A DNA stretch of 64,000 nt from Streptomyces sp. 2114.4 (GCF_900187385.1 NZ_FYEY01000001.1:6634001-6698000), one strand, 5' to 3'; numbered from the stretch's first letter, positions 26,224 through 35,690 are shown. The notes: generated by a model not told the origin, from the letters alone. Made by a program: numbers and translations.

Positions 26224-26334
26224 CCACCCCACCGACTCCTCACAGCCCACGATCACCGATCGTCGCCAACGGCGGCCAGGTAGCTCCCCACTAAGACGCC
26301 GTTTCTGATGGTGTGATCGCTCGTTGAGTCGTGC

Positions 26335-26694
26335 ATGACGGATCTGGTTGAGCGGTTGGTGCCGGACGAGTTGTGGGTGCTGTTCCGGCGGGTGGTTCCG
26401 CCGACGGAGGTCATACGCCCGCAAGGCGGCGGCCGCCGACGGGCCGGTGACCGCGCCTGTCTGGCAGCGATCATCTTCGTGGCCATCTCGGGCTGCACGT
26501 GGCGGCAACTGCCGCCGGTGTTCGGGCCGGCCTGGCCCACCGTCTACCGGCGCTTCGCTCAGTGGAGCCGGGACCGGGTGTGGGCCAGGCTGCACCGCGT
26601 CATCCTCGACGAGCTCGGCGCCCGCGGAGCGTTGGACTGGTCGCGGTGTGCGATTGACTCCGTCAGCGTCAGGGCGGCAAAAGGGGGCCACTGA
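26335..26694 (+). CDS. IS5-family transposase OrfA (copy B)
   Basis: 119 residues, MTDLVERLVPDELWVLFRRV V ... RAAKGGH. It ends just after the slippery AAAAGGGGG (about 26680), from which a -1 shift joins OrfB to make the full transposase. Confidence 0.88.
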   Translation: MTDLVERLVPDELWVLFRRVVPPTEVIRPQGGGRRRAGDRACLAAIIFVAISGCTWRQLPPVFGPAWPTVYRRFAQWSRDRVWARLHRVILDELGARGALDWSRCAIDSVSVRAAKGGH

Positions 26695-27143
26695 CCGGAC
26701 CGAATCCGACCGATCGAGGCAAGAGCGGACCGAAAATCCACCTGATCACGGACCGCAACGGGCTGCCACTGTCCCTGGGCATCTCCGGCGCCAACATGCA
26801 CGACAGCCTCGGACTGGAACCACTCGTGGGCGGGATCCCGCCCATCCGCTCCCGCCGCGGACCGCGCCGCCGGCATCCAGCCAAGCTCCATGCCGAGAAG
26901 GGCTGCGACTACGACCACCTGCGCCGATGGCTCCGTAAGAAAGGCATCGCCCACCGCATCGCCCGCAAGGGCATCGAGTCCTCCACCCGGCTGGGCCGCC
27001 ACCGCTGGGTCGTCGAAAGGACGGTCTCCTGGCTCGCCGGATGCCGCCGCCTGCACCGCCGCTATGAACGCAAGGCCGAACACTTCCTCGCCTTCGTCGG
27101 CATAGCAGCGACTCTCATCGGCTACCGCCGCCTCACCAAGTGA
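26677..27143 (+). CDS. IS5-family transposase OrfB (copy B), made by -1 frameshift
   Basis: The frame runs LTGPNPTDRGKSGPKIHLIT DRNG ... GANMHDSLGLEPLVGGIPPI RS ... HRWVVERTVSWLAGCRRLHR RYERK to a stop directly before the right inverted repeat. It holds the DDE-type catalytic half. The start given is the probable frameshift point; there is no independent start codon near it. Confidence 0.8.
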
Positions 27144-27205
27144 AACGACGTCTGAGTAAGGTGAGCGATCACGGGAGCAGCCGGAGTGGAGGGGGTGGTA
27201 GCGCC

Positions 27206-27781
27206 ATGCTGGAGTCAGGACTGGGGACGCCGGGTCCGTTCGTCTCGATGCCCGCGCCGAGTGTGAAAGGGCGTCTCTTCGGCGGCCTCTTCTTCTTTCT
27301 GGCGCTCCTCTGCGCCGGCTTCTCGCTGTACAACTCGACGCACGCAGCGGGCCTCGTCGGTCGTCACGGCACGCTCACGGTCGAGCGCTGCTGGATCGAC
27401 CACGGAAGCCGTCACCACAGCGACAAGACGGTGTGCGCCGGCACCTTCCGCGCAGACGACGGAACGACCGTCGATCACGAGGCGACCATCACGGCAGACC
27501 GCGAACGGGGCGACCGCATCCCCGTCCAGCAGACCGTGAGCGGCTACCTCGCCACCGGCTTCGGCGAGATCTGGCGCTGGTGCGCGCTGTTCTTCCTCGG
27601 CTGGATCGTCGCCGCGCTGGGGATCCCGTTCGCCGCGACCGGCATCATGCCGAGCAGGGGACAGGCCGTGGCCGTGGGCCGGTTGATCGCCGGAACCCGC
27701 GCGAGTGCCTGGATGAAGCGGCTGGTCCTGGGCGGCGCCGGTGGTGCGGCGCTCAGCCTCTACCTGGCCTGGATCTTCTGA
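27206..27781 (+). CDS. Integral membrane protein of unknown function
   Basis: This 191-residue protein starts at the ATG at 27206 (ggaggggg upstream). It has an N-terminal helix (LFGGLFFFLALLCAGFSLY), an extracytoplasmic loop with two Cys (RCWIDHGS, VCAGTFRADDG), and two further helices (WCALFFLGWIVAALGIPFAA, GGAGGAALSLYLAWIF). The loop resembles DUF3592-like domains. It lies upstream of the ADP-ribosylglycohydrolase gene on the same strand with a 72-base gap. Confidence 0.75.
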   Translation: MLESGLGTPGPFVSMPAPSVKGRLFGGLFFFLALLCAGFSLYNSTHAAGLVGRHGTLTVERCWIDHGSRHHSDKTVCAGTFRADDGTTVDHEATITADRERGDRIPVQQTVSGYLATGFGEIWRWCALFFLGWIVAALGIPFAATGIMPSRGQAVAVGRLIAGTRASAWMKRLVLGGAGGAALSLYLAWIF

Positions 27782-27853
27782 GCCGGAAGGCTCCGACCAC
27801 GCGACCGATCGACGCAATGACCATGAGCACAACCATCAAGTGAGGGAACCGGA

Positions 27854-29017
27854 TTGAACAGTCAGTCGTGGGGCGACATCGTCGCCCGCCGTGCCCGTGT
27901 CCGTGGCTGTCTTCTGGGCGGGGCGATAGGCGACGCCCTGGGATACCCGATCGAGTTCCAGCCGCTGGCCTCGATCCGCAACGGCTACGGGCCGTCCGGG
28001 GTCACCGGCTTCCTGCCGGTCGGCGGCGGCGTCCTCGGCCAGGTCTCCGATGACACCCAGATGACCCTCTTCACCGCGGAAGGCCTCATCCGCGCCTACG
28101 CCCGCTACGGCCCCGCCACCGAGGGCGGCATCAGCTCCGCCGGGCCCGTCCTCGTGCGGAACGCCTATCTGCGCTGGCTCGACACCCAGAACCACCCCGC
28201 GCCCCCGCCGCCGGCCGAACTCGCCCACGCCCGCACCGGCTGGCTGCGCCAGCAGACCTGGCTCTACGCCCGCCGTGCCCCCGGCAACGCCTGCGTCTCC
28301 GGCCTCCGCTACGAGCACATCCCCGACACGCTCGGCGAGCTCGGAGCGCCGGGGCCGGTCAACCCCGACTCCAAGGGCTGCGGCACGGTCATGCGCTCGG
28401 CTCCTTTCGGCCTCACCGGCATGCCCGTTCGCCGAGCCTTCGAATTCGCCGCCCGCTGCGCCCAGATCACCCATGGCCATCCCACCGGCTACTACGCGGC
28501 CGGTGCCTTCGCCGCCATGATCGGACACCTACTGGGCGGCGACTCCCTCGAAGGCGCCGTGCTGCGCTCGATGGAACTCCTCGCCCGCTATCCCGGCCAC
28601 GAGGAGACGACGGCCGCCCTCCGCAAGGCGGTCGACCTGGCTGCCGACGGCACAGCGACCCCCGAGAAGGTCGAAACCCTCGGCGGAGGCTGGATCGCCG
28701 AGGAGGCCCTGGCCATCGCCGTCTACTGTGCCCTCGCCCGCCCCGCCGACCCGGCACCCCGGCGCACGCACGTTGAGTCAGCCTTCCTGCTCTCCGTCAA
28801 CCACTCCGGTGACAGCGACTCCACGGGATCCCTCTGCGGCAACCTCCTCGGCGCCCACCACGGCGACCTCGCCCTCCCCCCGTCCTGGCTCACCGCCGTC
28901 GAGGGCCGTGGCACGATCACCGAGCTGGCCGACGACTTCTCGGCGGCGTTCCACCCCCTCACCCACCAGCCGTACAACGAGTCGTTCTTCGCCCCCGGGC
29001 GCTACCCGAGCAGCTGA
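27854..29017 (+). CDS. ADP-ribosylglycohydrolase family protein
   Basis: This 387-residue protein starts at a TTG at 27854 with gaggga 6 bases upstream. GCLLGGAIGDALGYPIEF and SDDTQM (residues 65-70) give the first metal site; HSGDSDSTG (317-325) the second. This is the DraG/ARH fold that binds two Mg ions and removes ADP-ribose from proteins or nucleic acids. Typical length is 300-390. It is cytoplasmic. In this context it could reverse ADP-ribosylation by toxins or defence proteins. Confidence 0.92.
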   Translation: MNSQSWGDIVARRARVRGCLLGGAIGDALGYPIEFQPLASIRNGYGPSGVTGFLPVGGGVLGQVSDDTQMTLFTAEGLIRAYARYGPATEGGISSAGPVLVRNAYLRWLDTQNHPAPPPPAELAHARTGWLRQQTWLYARRAPGNACVSGLRYEHIPDTLGELGAPGPVNPDSKGCGTVMRSAPFGLTGMPVRRAFEFAARCAQITHGHPTGYYAAGAFAAMIGHLLGGDSLEGAVLRSMELLARYPGHEETTAALRKAVDLAADGTATPEKVETLGGGWIAEEALAIAVYCALARPADPAPRRTHVESAFLLSVNHSGDSDSTGSLCGNLLGAHHGDLALPPSWLTAVEGRGTITELADDFSAAFHPLTHQPYNESFFAPGRYPSS

Positions 29018-29298
29018 CGCCGCTCGGCCACGGGCGCCCACCCGGCACCGTACGGCAGTGCCCGGGGGTGTCTTACTCACGCTGTGTCGACCGCTGTCCG
29101 GGGCTGGTGTGTTGCTGGCACCGGGCCGACCGGGTGTGTCCCGGTAGGGGCCTGCCGACCTGCCAGGCGTTGTCACAGTTCTGACCGTCCGGGCGGTTCG
29201 GTGCCGGCTACGGGATGCGTCATCGGGCCGGAAGGTGAACGAACATGACCGCTACGTCCTTAACTCCGCGTACTCGCCGACGCGGGCCTACGGGGTAG

Positions 29299-29949
29299 GT
29301 GGTCCTCGGAGTGGACACGCACCGGGATGCTCATGTGGCTGCCGTGCTCTCCCCGGTGGGGCGGTGATCGGTACCGAAGAGTTCCCGGCCACCGTGGCCG
29401 GATACCGCGAACTACACCAGTGGGCCAGCAGCATGGGCGCGGTGCGGCGGGCCGGGGTTGAGGGGACCGGTTCCTTCGGAGCGGCCCTGTCCCGCTACCT
29501 GCTGGCCCAGGGCGTGGAAGTGATCGACGTGAACCGGCCCGACCGGACGGACCGACGCCGGCGCGGCAAGACGGATCCGCTCAGCACCGCCCAGAACGCG
29601 GCCTGGGCGGTGCTGAGCGGGCGGGCACGCGCTCGGGCCAAGTCAGGCGACGGACGAGTGCAGATAGCCCGGATGTACAAGCTCGCCGAGGGTTCCGCGG
29701 TCAAGGCCCGCACCCAGGCGATCAACCAGCTCAAGGCTGTCCTCGTCAGTGCCGACCCGAACCTGCGCGAAGAGTTGGCCGTGCTGGGTAATGCGGTACT
29801 TTTCCGGACCTGCGCAGGGTTCGCCGTGGACAGCAAGAGGGATCGTCCGATGCCTCAAGCGCTACGCCACCCGCGAGGTGTTCCACCTGGTCAGGCCCAC
29901 ACAGTCAAGACCCCCGTCACAGGGGCAGTTGGACAGTGGTCCTCATTAG
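29299..29949 (+). pseudogene. IS110-family transposase, frameshifted and internally deleted
   Basis: GTG at 29299 gives VVLGVDTHRDAHVAAVLSPV G, the DEDD-type N-terminal aspartate region. A frameshift follows, then GTEEFPATVAGYRELHQWA ... VEGTGSFGAALSRYLLAQGV E ... KTDPLSTAQNAAWAVLSGRA and EGSAVKARTQAINQLKAVLV. At about 29810 it jumps to CLKRYATREVFHLVRP. The central helix-hairpin-helix (transposase 20) region is deleted. Confidence 0.8.
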
Positions 29950-30124
29950 GCCGAGCAGGGCGTGCATCCGGTCCGCGCAAGTGTTTCGAACCTGTCGTTC
30001 AGCGGCGCTTTTCGGCCGGTCGCATCACCGGTGCGACCAGTGGGGCCACAGCCATGATGGGTTTGGAGACGGTCGGGGCTTTGTGCTCAGCACCAGCTCA
30101 TTGCAGAGGAACAGGAGTGATCGG

Positions 30125-32869
30125 GTGTTTGAGATGAGACATTCCAGACAGTTAGCCGCAGCTTTCGCGTTGAGCGTGCTGGCGGGGCTGGTCACCGCGA
30201 CGGCGGCCGACGCGAGCCCTGCCCCGCGGCCGTCTTCGGTACCGGCCTTTGCACGTACCGTCGTCGATCGCACCGAGACGTCGACGACCTACCGGCTGGC
30301 TGACGGCCGGACGGTCACCGAGCTGCACTCCGCACCGATACGGGTCCGGCGGGCCGGTGGTGCGTGGGCCGACATCGACACGGTCCTGGTCGAAGAGGGC
30401 GGCGCTGTGCGGCCCAGGGCCGGCCTGGGCGACACGCGGTTCTCCGCCGGCGGCAAGGGAGCCTTCGCTCGCCTGCGGCTCGATTCCGGCCGGCGCGTGG
30501 AGCTGGGCTGGGACGGCGAGTTGCCCCGGCCGGTGATCAACGGCAGCAAGGCCGTTTACCGGGGCGTCGTCGCAGACGGCGCGGGAGATCTGGTCGCCAC
30601 CGCCCTGCCCGCCGGGCTGCGCTTCGATGTCGTGCTCAACCGCAGGCCGACTGGTCCGGTCGAGGTGAAGGTCCCGGTCACCGCCAAGGGCCTGACGCTC
30701 GGTGAGGCCGAGGGGGGACGGCTGAGCATCCAGGCCGGCGACACCGTCCTTGCCACCTCCTCCGCGCCGGTGGTGTACGACGCGGACTCCTCGCACGCCC
30801 GCACCCAGCGCAAACGCGAGCAGCAGCCCGGCAGGCAAGCCGGCCGGGCTCGCACCAGTGACATCACAGCCACCGTCGCCGATGCCGCCGGCGGTGGCAA
30901 GACGCTCCTGCTCAAGCCCTCGGCCGCCTTCCTGGCCGATCCGGCTACCACCTACCCTGTGACCGTCGACCCGTCGGTTGTCCTGCCGCTGAGCAACGAC
31001 ACCGACGTCAACAGCGTCTTCGACGGCAACAACGTCTCCGGCGGCTATCTGAAGGCCGGAACCGAAGCGGACGGCGAAAAGGCCCGCACCTACCTGCGCT
31101 TCGACACCCGCGGTCTGAAAACCCCCACCAAGGCCGTTCTCAAGCTCACCAATCTCGACGCACCCGCCTGCGGCCCCACCGTATCGGCGGGCATCCAGGT
31201 CCGCCGTGTCACCAGCCACTGGGACGCCACCACCCAGACCTGGGCCCCGCAGCCCACCAGCACCACCGAAGACGCCGTCGTCTCCACCGAGGGTTCTCAG
31301 CTTGGTGCCTGCGGCAGCGGCACCATGACCTGGGACGTCACCGCCATGGTCGCCAAGTGGGCCGCGGGCACCGCCAATCACGGCGTGGTTCTGCAGTCCC
31401 CGACCGAGACCGCACAGGCCAACTACCGCGTCTTCGCCGCCACGGAGAACACCGACGGGCTGGCTGCCCCGGTCCTGGAGGTGACCTCGGACGAGGTGAT
31501 CACCCCAGGGGAGGGGGAGGATCCCGCCGACCCGGGGCCGGCGGACTTCAAACCCGGGTACGTCGACCCTCCGACCGGCAACTGGATGACGTCCGCCATC
31601 GACCTGTCCGACGACGGCCTCCTGGTGACCCGCAACCACACCGCCGGGCAGCGCCTCGACGTCGCTCGTCCCAACGAGAAGGTGCTCGGCCCCCTCTGGC
31701 AGCTGGAGCCTCTGGGGGGCGTGCTGGGCCACCGGCTCAAGGACTACAGCGCCAACGGCTACGTCGAGATCGCCCTCAACGTCGGCACGGAGTCCTACCG
31801 GTTCCAGGCGAACCCCGACGGCACCTTCGCCTCCACCGACGGCGGCGGCGCGCTGGTGAAGAACGTCGACGGCACGTTCACGCAGACCCTGGAGGACGCC
31901 GACATCGTCTACACCTGGTCGAAGATCGGCCAGGAATACATGGTGACCGCCATCGGCAGCCAGAACAATGGCAGGCAGGCCATCCAGTACGACGCCACCG
32001 GGCGGTTCAGCCGGATCCTTTCGCCCCTCACGGCAGAGGACTGCGTGAGCACGCCTGCCGCCTGCTCCACGGCAACCTTCCAGTACGCCACGACGACGAC
32101 CGCGACCTCCTCCATCTTCGGTGACATAGCCGGGCAGCTCAAGGCGATCGTCCACGACGCCGCGGGCGACCCCGTTCCGGTGACGGCCGTCTCGTACCAG
32201 TACGACTCCGCCAAGCGTCTGCGCAAGGCCGAGGACACGCGTCAGGTCGACGGCGATCCCGTGCGCCAGTCCACCTACACCTACGACTCCCAAGGGAACA
32301 TCAAGGGTCTGACCACGACTGAGGACGGCACCTGGACGCTCACCTACTCGGCGCCGGGCAAGATGACATCCGCCGGCGCCGCTCCCACAGCTTTCGCCGC
32401 CACGGCCGCCGCCGCGTCATGTCCCTATGCCTCCGACTACCTGCTCCGCGGCAGGTGCAAAGTCCGGGTCGACGTGGAGAAGGATCCCGCCCAGAAGGTC
32501 TTCCGTAACCCCTTCTGGAAGGGAACCCTCACCGGTGGCTCGGTCATGGGAATCACCAACGACGGCTGCAGCTCCGCACCCAACAGCCCCATGAGCGGCG
32601 TCAGCTTCAAGGCCGCCTGCGACGCCCACGACTACGGCTACGGCCTCATCCGCAATCGGAAGAACGGCGAGACGAACGGTCTGCCCCCGTCCAAGCGCAC
32701 CGCCGTCGACGCCGTGTTCTACACCATCCTCAAGGAACGCATCTGCGCCGCCGTCACGGGCTACGACATCGGCCCCCGGGGCCAGCGCTTCTCCAGGAAG
32801 GCCAAGTGCCTCGACTGGGCCCGCACCTACTACAACTTCGTACGCGCCTGGGGTAACGGGTTCATCTGA
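30125..32869 (+). CDS. Secreted DNRLRE/YD-type protein with C-terminal phospholipase A2 toxin domain
   Basis: This 914-residue protein starts at a GTG at 30125 (ggag 8 bases upstream; ATG at 30134 also possible). A signal peptide (LAAAFALSVLAGLVTATAAD A) is followed by a beta-rich region. About residues 280-455 form a DNRLRE-like domain (ARTYLRFDTRGL, VRRVTSHWDATTQTW, WDVTAMVAKWA). YD/RHS-like strands follow (YQYDSAKRLRKAED, TYTYDSQGNIKGL). The last 150 residues match prokaryotic PLA2: DGCSSAPNSPMSG and FKAACDAHDYGYG, with catalytic His835-Asp836 and flanking Cys. Such architectures are polymorphic secreted toxins. It would hydrolyse phospholipids of target cells, probably calcium-dependently. 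No adjacent immunity gene is obvious. Confidence 0.88.
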   Translation: MFEMRHSRQLAAAFALSVLAGLVTATAADASPAPRPSSVPAFARTVVDRTETSTTYRLADGRTVTELHSAPIRVRRAGGAWADIDTVLVEEGGAVRPRAGLGDTRFSAGGKGAFARLRLDSGRRVELGWDGELPRPVINGSKAVYRGVVADGAGDLVATALPAGLRFDVVLNRRPTGPVEVKVPVTAKGLTLGEAEGGRLSIQAGDTVLATSSAPVVYDADSSHARTQRKREQQPGRQAGRARTSDITATVADAAGGGKTLLLKPSAAFLADPATTYPVTVDPSVVLPLSNDTDVNSVFDGNNVSGGYLKAGTEADGEKARTYLRFDTRGLKTPTKAVLKLTNLDAPACGPTVSAGIQVRRVTSHWDATTQTWAPQPTSTTEDAVVSTEGSQLGACGSGTMTWDVTAMVAKWAAGTANHGVVLQSPTETAQANYRVFAATENTDGLAAPVLEVTSDEVITPGEGEDPADPGPADFKPGYVDPPTGNWMTSAIDLSDDGLLVTRNHTAGQRLDVARPNEKVLGPLWQLEPLGGVLGHRLKDYSANGYVEIALNVGTESYRFQANPDGTFASTDGGGALVKNVDGTFTQTLEDADIVYTWSKIGQEYMVTAIGSQNNGRQAIQYDATGRFSRILSPLTAEDCVSTPAACSTATFQYATTTTATSSIFGDIAGQLKAIVHDAAGDPVPVTAVSYQYDSAKRLRKAEDTRQVDGDPVRQSTYTYDSQGNIKGLTTTEDGTWTLTYSAPGKMTSAGAAPTAFAATAAAASCPYASDYLLRGRCKVRVDVEKDPAQKVFRNPFWKGTLTGGSVMGITNDGCSSAPNSPMSGVSFKAACDAHDYGYGLIRNRKNGETNGLPPSKRTAVDAVFYTILKERICAAVTGYDIGPRGQRFSRKAKCLDWARTYYNFVRAWGNGFI

Positions 32870-32883
32870 CCCACGCCAAGTGC

Positions 32884-32917
32884 GGCCTGCGTGGGCCCCC
32901 TCGGGCGCACGCAGGCC
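32884..32917 (+). terminator. Terminator after the PLA2 toxin gene
   Basis: Stem GGCCTGCGTG / CACGCAGGCC with a 14-base loop and a short cttt after it, 15 bases past the stop. Confidence 0.75.
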
Positions 32918-33293
32918 CTTTGCGACCGGTCGTCGGGCTCACCGATGCGGACGATCGAGGCAGCGGAGCTGGCTGCCTTTGTCAAGAGGTCGCTCCCGCT
33001 TGAGGGACAAGTGCCAGAGGAGCGGTTCGGTCGGGGGGCAGGTTGCGGACCGCACGGAGCACTTCCTCGGCGGCGACGCCGGGGCACCCGCCGGCCGGGC
33101 CGCGGACGCGGGCCGCGGCCAAGCCCCCGCCGTGACAGATCGCCCGGCCAGGCGGCGGGACTCCTGGACGGTGAGGTGCCGGTCCATCAGGCGGCGATAG
33201 ACGAGGGCCCCCGCCCCAGCATCCCGAGGCGGGGACCCCGTCGTGTATCAGCGGAGCTGGTAAATCAGCAGATCACTCTGAGTGCCGACACCT

Positions 33294-33594
33294 TCAACCC
33301 GCCCCCGAGTTGTCGTAAGCGGGCGCGTATCCCGTAGTGAAGACGGGAGTTGCGCCCTGATACATTCGCACGCGCTTCGGACAGGCCATGTTGTTGTACC
33401 ACTCGCCCTGACCCGTGGCCTTCCATGTGTAGGGCACGTTCCATGCCAGGTTGCACGTGGCGGGTATGAAAGCCATCTCCGCCTCGTCGCTACTCCACGG
33501 TGCCGGTCTCGTAGGCGAAGGCTTGGTTCTCGATCTGGACCCGGTTCGCGGCGTAGGCCGGGTCCTCGGCCATCAGCAGATGGTGCACCGGCAT
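33294..33594 (-). pseudogene. Unrecognised small protein, frameshifted
   Basis: From 33594 the minus frame reads MPVHHLLMAEDPAYAANRVQ then IENQAFAYETGTVE and stops. One base over it continues SDEAEMAFIPATCNLAWNVP and YTWKATGQGEWYNNM, then MYQGATPVFTTGYAPAYDNS GAG to 33294. Codon bias supports both halves. The product would be about 100 residues with several aromatic residues and two Cys; I do not recognise it. Confidence 0.4.
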
Positions 33595-33623
33595 CGTGCC
33601 GCAGCCTCGGCGGGCAGGAGTAG

Positions 33624-33780
33624 TTAGCCGACTACGCCGAAGTCCTGGCCGAAGAGGGCGCGGTAGTGCGCGACTTCCGGTTCGCGCTTCATCCAGATGT
33701 TGCCGGTGGGGGTCTCCGTTGTTGCGTTGTCGGACCATCCGGTTGGTTTCCGCTGCGCTCTTCGAGATGCACGACGAATG
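33624..33780 (-). pseudogene. C-terminal fragment of an unknown protein
   Basis: The frame ends SDNATTETPTGNIWMKREPE VAHYRALFGQDFGVVG with good codon bias. Arg-rich text upstream is not protein-like. The ending faintly resembles Scr1/DUF5753-type regulators, but this is a guess. Confidence 0.3.
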
Positions 33781-33830
33781 GACCGCCTTACCGCGCCGCC
33801 ACCTCCCCGAAGGTGATATGGGTGATATCT
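33716..33830 (+). pseudogene. Possible IS256-type transposase tail
   Basis: The frame reads IRLVSAALFEMHDEWTALPR RHLPEGDM, similar to the conserved end of IS256/Mutator transposases (LxxAVLxExxDEWxxxRRYL). It overlaps the opposite-strand fragment, so only one can be correct as drawn. Confidence 0.35.
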
Positions 33831-34057
33831 GTCGTAAGCTCTCTTTTGGTTCCTCCGCGCTACCCAACGCACCGAAATGCAGCCGCCAGTTGATCCCCAA
33901 CAGCATGACGAGGGACACTACCTGGCGGATGCGTGTTCCCGACCGAGTGGCACTCGCTTCGGTATCCTCCCGTGCAGGTCATCGGAGGCCATTTACCCAA
34001 AGATTGCTGGGCAGTTGACCTCAGGGTTTCGTGGTAGCGTTCTTGTTCGGAGGGACA

Positions 34058-34687
34058 ATGCAACCTGAAAGGGAAATCGTGAACACGGAGAAGATCGCCG
34101 CTCGCCGCCTCTCGCTGGAAGAGGTGACGAAGCTCGGCGTGAAAGACAGGCTCTTCATTTCCGCTGACACGGCAGAACTCAAGCTTCCCGACTGCTATGT
34201 CCCTGCTTTTCTGACCAAGTCCGGTGAGGATTTCGAGGGCGGCTCGATCACGGCGAGAACCGTATTTCAGGAAGAGGTCTCCTGGCTTCCCGACGACGAG
34301 AATGAAGCCGGAATCTACTTGGCCGACGAGAACGGTTCGGTGACCATCGAGGTCCTCCAGTCCGCCGGTGTCGTGCTGGACCTGGCACTTTTCGTCCCTA
34401 GTGGGGACAAGGGGGCTCTCACGGCCCTTTACGCTGCGGCCCGGCAGGCCTTCGGCGCCGACGTCGTGCAGATCTGGCGCCAGGGCCTCAAGGAGGTTCC
34501 CGACGTGAAGGTCGACATCTTCGAGGAGCAGATTCCCCGGGGGCGCAAGGGTAGCGACAGCCCCAAGCGTGACCGTCGCGCGATCGACACCTACCCCACC
34601 CGTGCGGACTTCATCGAGTTCTCCGCGGGGTGGAAGCCGGTCGTTGAGATTCACAGGCCGATTGTTGACGACACCCCGACCATCTGA
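34058..34687 (+). CDS. Hypothetical protein (209 aa)
   Basis: ATG at 34058 has ggaggg 4 bases upstream; a GTG at 34079 with gaaaggg is an alternative. The protein is soluble and acidic with strands and helices (SLEEVTKLGVKDRLFISADT, ENGSVTIEVLQSAGVVLDLA LF, LYAAARQAFGADVVQIWRQG). A basic stretch GRKGSDSPKRDRR lies near the end. There are no membrane segments. I do not recognise a family. Its place 1.2 kb after the PLA2 toxin, with only debris between, leaves open an immunity role, but nothing in the sequence shows it. Confidence 0.65.
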   Translation: MQPEREIVNTEKIAARRLSLEEVTKLGVKDRLFISADTAELKLPDCYVPAFLTKSGEDFEGGSITARTVFQEEVSWLPDDENEAGIYLADENGSVTIEVLQSAGVVLDLALFVPSGDKGALTALYAAARQAFGADVVQIWRQGLKEVPDVKVDIFEEQIPRGRKGSDSPKRDRRAIDTYPTRADFIEFSAGWKPVVEIHRPIVDDTPTI

Positions 34688-34792
34688 GGCGGCGTTACCT
34701 CCCGGCCTCGGCCTGAGAGAACGCCGAGAACGCATGCGCCGGACCTGGTCGCCCCCTGAGCGGCCCAGAGAGCCGTCGGAAAATAACTCACG

Positions 34793-35179
34793 AACGCCGA
34801 AGCGGGCGGGTCACTGACCCTCAGCTCGGGCGTCCTGCTGGCCCGCCCCGTGCCAGGTCTGTCCGTCACGCTGGCCGCGGGCGGCGCGGTGGAAGCGCTG
34901 ACCAGGGTGCTCGCCGTCGAACTGGCCCCGGCGCGGCAGCGCGTGAACGCCGTCCGCTACGGTGCGATCGACACCGCGCTGATGCGCTCGCTGCCCGGCA
35001 TGGAGACGGACGAGGCCATCTCCGCCGCCGGTGCATCGGTGCCGCTGGGCCGGTTCGGAACGGCGGAGGAGGCCGCAGCGGCGGCGCTTTTCCTGATGTC
35101 GACCCCGTACGTCACCGGCCCCTCAGTACCCCGGTCGATGACGGCGCCCGGCGCCGCCGGCCGGTCCCCGGAGTACTAG
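34793..35179 (+). pseudogene. SDR-family oxidoreductase, C-terminal half
   Basis: It reads GGSLTLSSGVLLARPVPGLS VTLAAGGAVEALTRVLAVEL APARQRVNAV then DTALMRSLPG and FLMSTPYVTGPSV. This is the second half of a short-chain dehydrogenase. The NAD-binding TGxxxGxG segment is missing and the usual YxxxK is not evident, so it is non-functional. Confidence 0.65.
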
Positions 35180-35344
35180 CCCGAACTCATCGTGATCGTC
35201 ACTGGGCGCCAGGACCCGATAGCTGGCCAGGGTGAGCACGTAGCTGACGTGGTGCACGGCGTTTCCGCAGACGTACTCCTCGTCCGGCTGACGATCCCAG
35301 ACCGCGCTCTCCGCATATTTGGCCATATGCGGCAAACGAAGCAT
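35180..35344 (-). pseudogene. N-terminal fragment of an unknown conserved-looking protein
   Basis: Minus frame MAKYAESAVWDRQPDEEYVC GNAVHHVSYVLTLASYRVLA PSDDHDEF has strong codon bias. It then runs into the SDR relic and loses protein character at about 35180. No family recognised. Confidence 0.35.
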
Positions 35345-35580
35345 TGTGGCTCCGGTTACTGAGCAGCGGTCTCGTCAGGTGATGATGGGCATTCGAGTCA
35401 AGGGACTCCCCGTCCCGAGCCCGAGCTCACGCCCGCATCACCGCTGCGTCGCCTGGCGTGGGGCGAGGCTCGGATGGCGCTCATCGCCGGCCAGCAGTGC
35501 CCACAGAAGCATTGTTCGTGCCTGCGGGCGAAAACCGATTCGGTTGAGCCGGGTCGGTGCCGTACAGTTCACCGTATCGA

Positions 35581-35654
35581 CGCGGGGTGGAGCAGCTCGG
35601 TAGCTCGCTGGGCTCATAACCCAGAGGTCGCAGGTTCAAATCCTGTCCCCGCTA
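35581..35654 (+). tRNA. Initiator tRNA-Met (CAU)
   Basis: The cloverleaf is clear: acceptor CGCGGGG, D-arm GGAGCAGCTCGGTAGCTC, anticodon arm CTGGGCTCATAACCCAG with loop CTCATAA (CAT), and T-arm GGTTCAAATCC. Three G:C pairs in the anticodon stem and an unpaired first acceptor position (C1 opposite T72) are initiator hallmarks. CCA is not encoded. Confidence 0.95.
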
Positions 35655-35662
35655 CTCGAACG

Positions 35663-35690
35663 TGAAGGCCCGGCGGATGCCGGGCCTTCA
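35663..35690 (+). terminator. Terminator after the initiator tRNA
   Basis: Perfect 12-base stem TGAAGGCCCGGC / GCCGGGCCTTCA with loop ggat, 8 bases after the tRNA. Confidence 0.85.

Larger units (their letters stand above)
26294..27153 (+). mobile_element. IS5-family (IS427-type) element, copy B, apparently intact
   Basis: 860 bases between AGACGCCGTTTC (26294-26305) and GAAACGACGTCT (27142-27153), near-perfect inverted ends. It has both transposase frames and the slippery AAAAGGGGG. Orientation is opposite to copy A across the marR/hydrolase pair. Confidence 0.85.

Noticed and set aside
30152..32293. 713-codon minus-strand open frame
   Set aside because: Antisense shadow of the PLA2 toxin gene; composition without motifs.
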